Shown: one piece after another, positions 14,247-16,955 of the stretch
Layout: each line of letters starts with the position of its first letter
Position numbering within the stretch: position 1 is the stretch's first letter
Assembly (NCBI GenBank): GCA_965365345.1
Contig: CBDUBH010000080.1
Coordinates: 1 to 16,955, forward strand
Source of the DNA: CBDUBH01 sp965365345
Lineage (GTDB): Bacteria > Bacteroidota > Ignavibacteria > Ignavibacteriales > SURF-24
Reading direction: 5' to 3'
Length of the DNA: 16,955 nucleotides
The notes under the pieces: model-generated
Databases searched by the model: none
Told to the model about the DNA's origin: nothing
The model's input: the letters and a program-made list of their open reading frames with translations, nothing else
Program-made: the position numbers and the translations under genes

Positions 14247-14280
14247 TAAAAAAATTAAAAAGTTCACAGGTTAATTAACC
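14215..14280 (+). promoter_or_regulatory. Possible own promoter and palindrome before the exported glycan-binding protein
   Basis: A perfect TATAAT (14242-14247) overlaps the symporter stop codon. A TTGTTT lies upstream but 21 bases away, longer than usual, so the -35 is doubtful. A perfect 12-bp palindrome GGTTAATTAACC stands at 14269-14280, between that element and the ribosome site. No GG-N10-GC element is present. The gene may have its own promoter, be read through from the symporter promoter, or both. Confidence 0.3.
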
Positions 14281-14294
14281 ATTTAACTCAAATA

Positions 14295-14303
14295 AAAGGA
14301 GAG
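14295..14303 (+). promoter_or_regulatory. Strong Shine-Dalgarno deciding the start of the exported protein
   Basis: AAAGGAGAG is the best ribosome site in the window. It is 7 bases from the ATG at 14311 but only 1 base from the in-frame GTG at 14305, so the ATG is the real start. Confidence 0.7.
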
Positions 14304-14310
14304 AGTGCTC

Positions 14311-16941
14311 ATGAAAAAACTCTTAATACTTATTATGTTTATCTTTACGGCAGCAGCGCTTCAGGCACAATGGGTGCAGGAAAGCTTTGAAAATACTGCC
14401 AGCGATACCCTTTGGCGTCATCCCCCAATTAATACTGGATTAGGTACCGGAGGGGCATCATTACTTTTTTCAGACATCAGTTCAAATCCTGCTCCTCAGC
14501 ATGGAAATGCCGCTTTGAAAGTTGATTGGGTTGTACACAGCACTGAAGCTTGGGGCGGTTTTTCTCAAATGATGTATTTGGTTAACGGTAACGATTCAAA
14601 TTACATCGATTTTTCAACAGCAACGCACTTAAGATTATGGTATTACAACATAACCCCTAATACTAACAGTGCTGCTACAGTAAATATGCGTTTTAAACTT
14701 CATGAAGCTGGTGGATTGGCAAACTTCTGGGAATCTCAAGCTGATCATGAAGATTGGTATTTTGAAGTTTCAGGTGTTTACGAAAAAGCTCCCGGATGGA
14801 ATTCACTTGTAATTCCATTAGACCAAATCGGAGTTGGCGGAAATCCTAATGATCAAGGATTTACACTTACAGGATGGAGCGGACAAGCAAATAATGAAAT
14901 ATTGGATCTTGATAAAATTGTCGGTTACAGTATTGAATGGACAACTCCCGGTATTGATAATCAAGGACAAGCAACAGGAACAATAGTTTTCGATAAATTA
15001 GAATTAGTCGGAAACCGTTACGAACCTGTTTATACTTTTGATGAAGGTTACAATGATTATTTTACAAAAGATGTAATGAGCTGGGTTGGTGCGGATTCTT
15101 CACAAATTACATTAACCCCGGTAACAAGTGATCAATTTGAAGGTACTGCTTCAATGAAAATTGATTACTTGGTTAGCATGAGCCAAACTTGGGGCGGATA
15201 TGCTAACATTACTCACATGCTTCCTGAAGGTGAAGTTTTACCGGATCTTTCTGCAAGATCTCATTTAGTTCTTTATGTAAAAGTGCTTCAAGCTGCAACA
15301 GGTACTACTGATAGAGTAACTATGAGATTTAATTTGTATGATGGTGCCGAAGGAGATAATGAACAATGGTATCATACAGCTAATCTTGATCTATACAATA
15401 CAAGTGATTGGCAACAAATTATCATTCCTCTTGTAAGCGAACAAGGCAATGGTGATATGAACTTCTTGAAAACCACTGGATTTATTATTCCTGATTGGGA
15501 TGGTGGTTTCAAAGGAAATAAACTCCTTGATTTAAATTCAATCACAGGCTGGAAAATTGAATTCTCAGGAACAGGCGATTTCGGTCCTCAAGGTGAAAAA
15601 TCAAGCGGTTCTATTTTGGTAGATCTTTTAGTTCCTGGTGGATATAGAGAAACCGATGTTACTGCTCCCGTACCTCCTACAGGACTATCTGCTGTTGGCG
15701 GAGATAGACTTAATGTAATCACATGGGTAGATATTCCTGAAGAAACTAAAGAAACTTACACTGTTTACTATAGCAGAAACCCAATATCTGATTTAAATGC
15801 ATCTGGTGTTGAAGTAGTAAAAAATAATATTCCAAAAGGAGTTCAACTAGTTGAACATCTATTAAGAGCTCCGGGAACTGATCAGGAAGTTAGTTACTAT
15901 TACGCAATTACAGCTACAGATGCCGCGGGAAATACTTCTGACGTTGCAAATTTGGGCTCTCCTGTAACAAATACAGCAAAAGGCGTTGCTACAATTTCAT
16001 TATCAACTCCTGCATTCAATCCTGATGGTGATTTGGCTGAATGGTCACAAGTATCACCTATCGTTATGAAAATTTCTGATGGTTCCGCATTTAAAGTTAG
16101 CAATCAAATTATCGATAATGATGATGATCTATCGGCAACAGCTTATTTAGCAATTGATAATGAAAATCTATACGTTGCTTTTGATGTCACTGATGATAAA
16201 GTTATAAACAACACTGCTCTTGCTTCATATTTAAATGATGCTGCAGATTTGTTTATCGGTTTGTATGATTGGCATGGTGCTCCTCACGGTTCTTATAAAA
16301 GAGGTGCACAACCTGACTATCATATCAGATTTACTCAAGACAGTATCATGATTGACGGTTTGAATGTTACATTGGGACATAAAGGACCAAATTATTATAG
16401 AGAAGAAAAATTCCCTTCAGGCTACATTATTGAAGCAAAAATTCCTTTAGTTGATTTGGCAAGAGATGTTGATAGCGTGTTCCAACCAAAATTAGGAATG
16501 AGAATTCCTTTAGATTTCTCTATTAACGATAATGATACAGAAGGTGGAGAAAGAGAAGGAATCATGACCTATTCACCTTATAATGAAGATCAATCATGGA
16601 GTTCAACAGCAAGATGGTTGTATACTTGGATAGGAGATCAATGGACAGTTGGAGTAAATGATGAAGAAGTAACTCCATTTACTTATGAATTGTTCCAGAA
16701 CTATCCTAATCCATTTAACCCTGCAACACAGATCAAATATTCAGTTGCAAAATCAGGAATGGTTTCAATAAAAATATTTGACATACTCGGCAGACAAGTT
16801 AAAGAATTAGTTAACGAATTCCATGCAGCCGGTGTTTATTCGGTTTCATTTAATGCTGCTAATTTATCAAGCGGTGTTTATTTGTATCAAGTAAAAGCAG
16901 ATGGATTCCAAAGTACTAAGAAAATGATGTTGATCAAATAA
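14311..16941 (+). CDS. Large T9SS-exported protein with tandem carbohydrate-binding-like domains, FnIII-like and CBM9-like domains
   Basis: An 876-residue secreted protein, complete in the window. A signal peptide covers 1-19 (LLILIMFIFTAAALQAQ). Two homologous beta-sandwich domains follow, at about 20-235 and 238-445, resembling galactose-binding-fold CBMs. They share KVDWVVHSTEAWGGFSQ / KIDYLVSMSQTWGGYAN, NMRFKLHEAG / TMRFNLYDGA and ILDLDKIVGYSIEW / LLDLNSITGWKIEF. A fibronectin III-like domain (about 451-550) precedes a CBM9-like region (about 568-775: DGDLAEWSQVSP, AIDNENLYVAFDVTDDKV, YIIEAKIPLVDL). The T9SS sorting domain closes it (ELFQNYPNPFNPATQIKY ... KKMMLIK). I see no catalytic domain, so it is probably a cell-surface or released glycan-binding protein. 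It lies 64 bases after the symporter, with the strongest ribosome site of the window and distinct codon use, which suggests high expression. Confidence 0.88.
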   Translation: MKKLLILIMFIFTAAALQAQWVQESFENTASDTLWRHPPINTGLGTGGASLLFSDISSNPAPQHGNAALKVDWVVHSTEAWGGFSQMMYLVNGNDSNYIDFSTATHLRLWYYNITPNTNSAATVNMRFKLHEAGGLANFWESQADHEDWYFEVSGVYEKAPGWNSLVIPLDQIGVGGNPNDQGFTLTGWSGQANNEILDLDKIVGYSIEWTTPGIDNQGQATGTIVFDKLELVGNRYEPVYTFDEGYNDYFTKDVMSWVGADSSQITLTPVTSDQFEGTASMKIDYLVSMSQTWGGYANITHMLPEGEVLPDLSARSHLVLYVKVLQAATGTTDRVTMRFNLYDGAEGDNEQWYHTANLDLYNTSDWQQIIIPLVSEQGNGDMNFLKTTGFIIPDWDGGFKGNKLLDLNSITGWKIEFSGTGDFGPQGEKSSGSILVDLLVPGGYRETDVTAPVPPTGLSAVGGDRLNVITWVDIPEETKETYTVYYSRNPISDLNASGVEVVKNNIPKGVQLVEHLLRAPGTDQEVSYYYAITATDAAGNTSDVANLGSPVTNTAKGVATISLSTPAFNPDGDLAEWSQVSPIVMKISDGSAFKVSNQIIDNDDDLSATAYLAIDNENLYVAFDVTDDKVINNTALASYLNDAADLFIGLYDWHGAPHGSYKRGAQPDYHIRFTQDSIMIDGLNVTLGHKGPNYYREEKFPSGYIIEAKIPLVDLARDVDSVFQPKLGMRIPLDFSINDNDTEGGEREGIMTYSPYNEDQSWSSTARWLYTWIGDQWTVGVNDEEVTPFTYELFQNYPNPFNPATQIKYSVAKSGMVSIKIFDILGRQVKELVNEFHAAGVYSVSFNAANLSSGVYLYQVKADGFQSTKKMMLIK

Positions 16942-16955
16942 TTTAATTTCAGGCA

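Noticed and set aside
14305..14310. GTG start for the exported protein
   Set aside because: It is only 1 base from the Shine-Dalgarno; the ATG at 14311 has correct spacing.

Overview
The window is AT-rich Gram-negative DNA that most resembles the Ignavibacteria branch of the Bacteroidota/Chlorobi group. Two predicted secreted proteins end in a type IX secretion (T9SS) sorting domain with the NYPNPFNP motif common in that branch. Several starts lack a clear Shine-Dalgarno sequence, and the gene content (chemotaxis, glycoside hydrolases, SusCD-independent sugar uptake) fits. The assignment comes from family recognition only; no rRNA or other marker gene is present. I see no mobile element, CRISPR array or tRNA.

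Layout. (1) 1-1250, plus: the C-terminal end of a methyl-accepting chemotaxis protein, a 68-residue zinc-ribbon protein overlapping it, and a CheW, closed by a perfect 32-bp palindromic terminator. (2) 1369-2433, minus: a lipoprotein GH5 endoglucanase/mannanase closely resembling Thermotoga Cel5A. (3) 2651-3859: a soluble PAS histidine kinase without a partner. (4) 4046-6049: a secreted GH5 enzyme with a CBM6-like domain and a T9SS tail. (5) 6235-12438: a tight run of four genes: a SurA/PpiC-like foldase, a membrane-anchored extracellular solute-binding protein, a membrane histidine kinase, and a sigma-54-activating response regulator. (6) 12639-14246: a sodium/solute symporter. (7) 14311-16941: a large T9SS-exported protein with two repeated carbohydrate-binding-like domains, a fibronectin III-like domain and a CBM9-like domain.

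The main finding is regulatory. The GH5 gene at 4046 and the symporter gene at 12639, which flank the regulator operon, carry the same promoter architecture. Each has two tandem palindromes TTATC-N5-GATAA(T), 22-23 bp apart centre to centre. About 70 bp downstream lies a sigma-54 promoter with exact GG-N10-GC spacing (GGCAT-N6-ATGC core). I saw this palindrome nowhere else in the window by eye. Between the two targets lies a response regulator with an intact GAFTGA sigma-54 contact loop and a Fis-type HTH. The simplest model is a three-component glycan-sensing circuit. A tethered solute-binding protein with no permease genes reports a sugar to the Cache-type histidine kinase. The kinase phosphorylates the enhancer-binding protein, which binds the tandem sites and turns on extracellular hydrolysis (GH5), sugar uptake (symporter) and perhaps, by read-through, the exported glycan-binding protein. 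The protein families are known; this combination is what I consider potentially undescribed. The ligand and the protein-DNA link are inferred.
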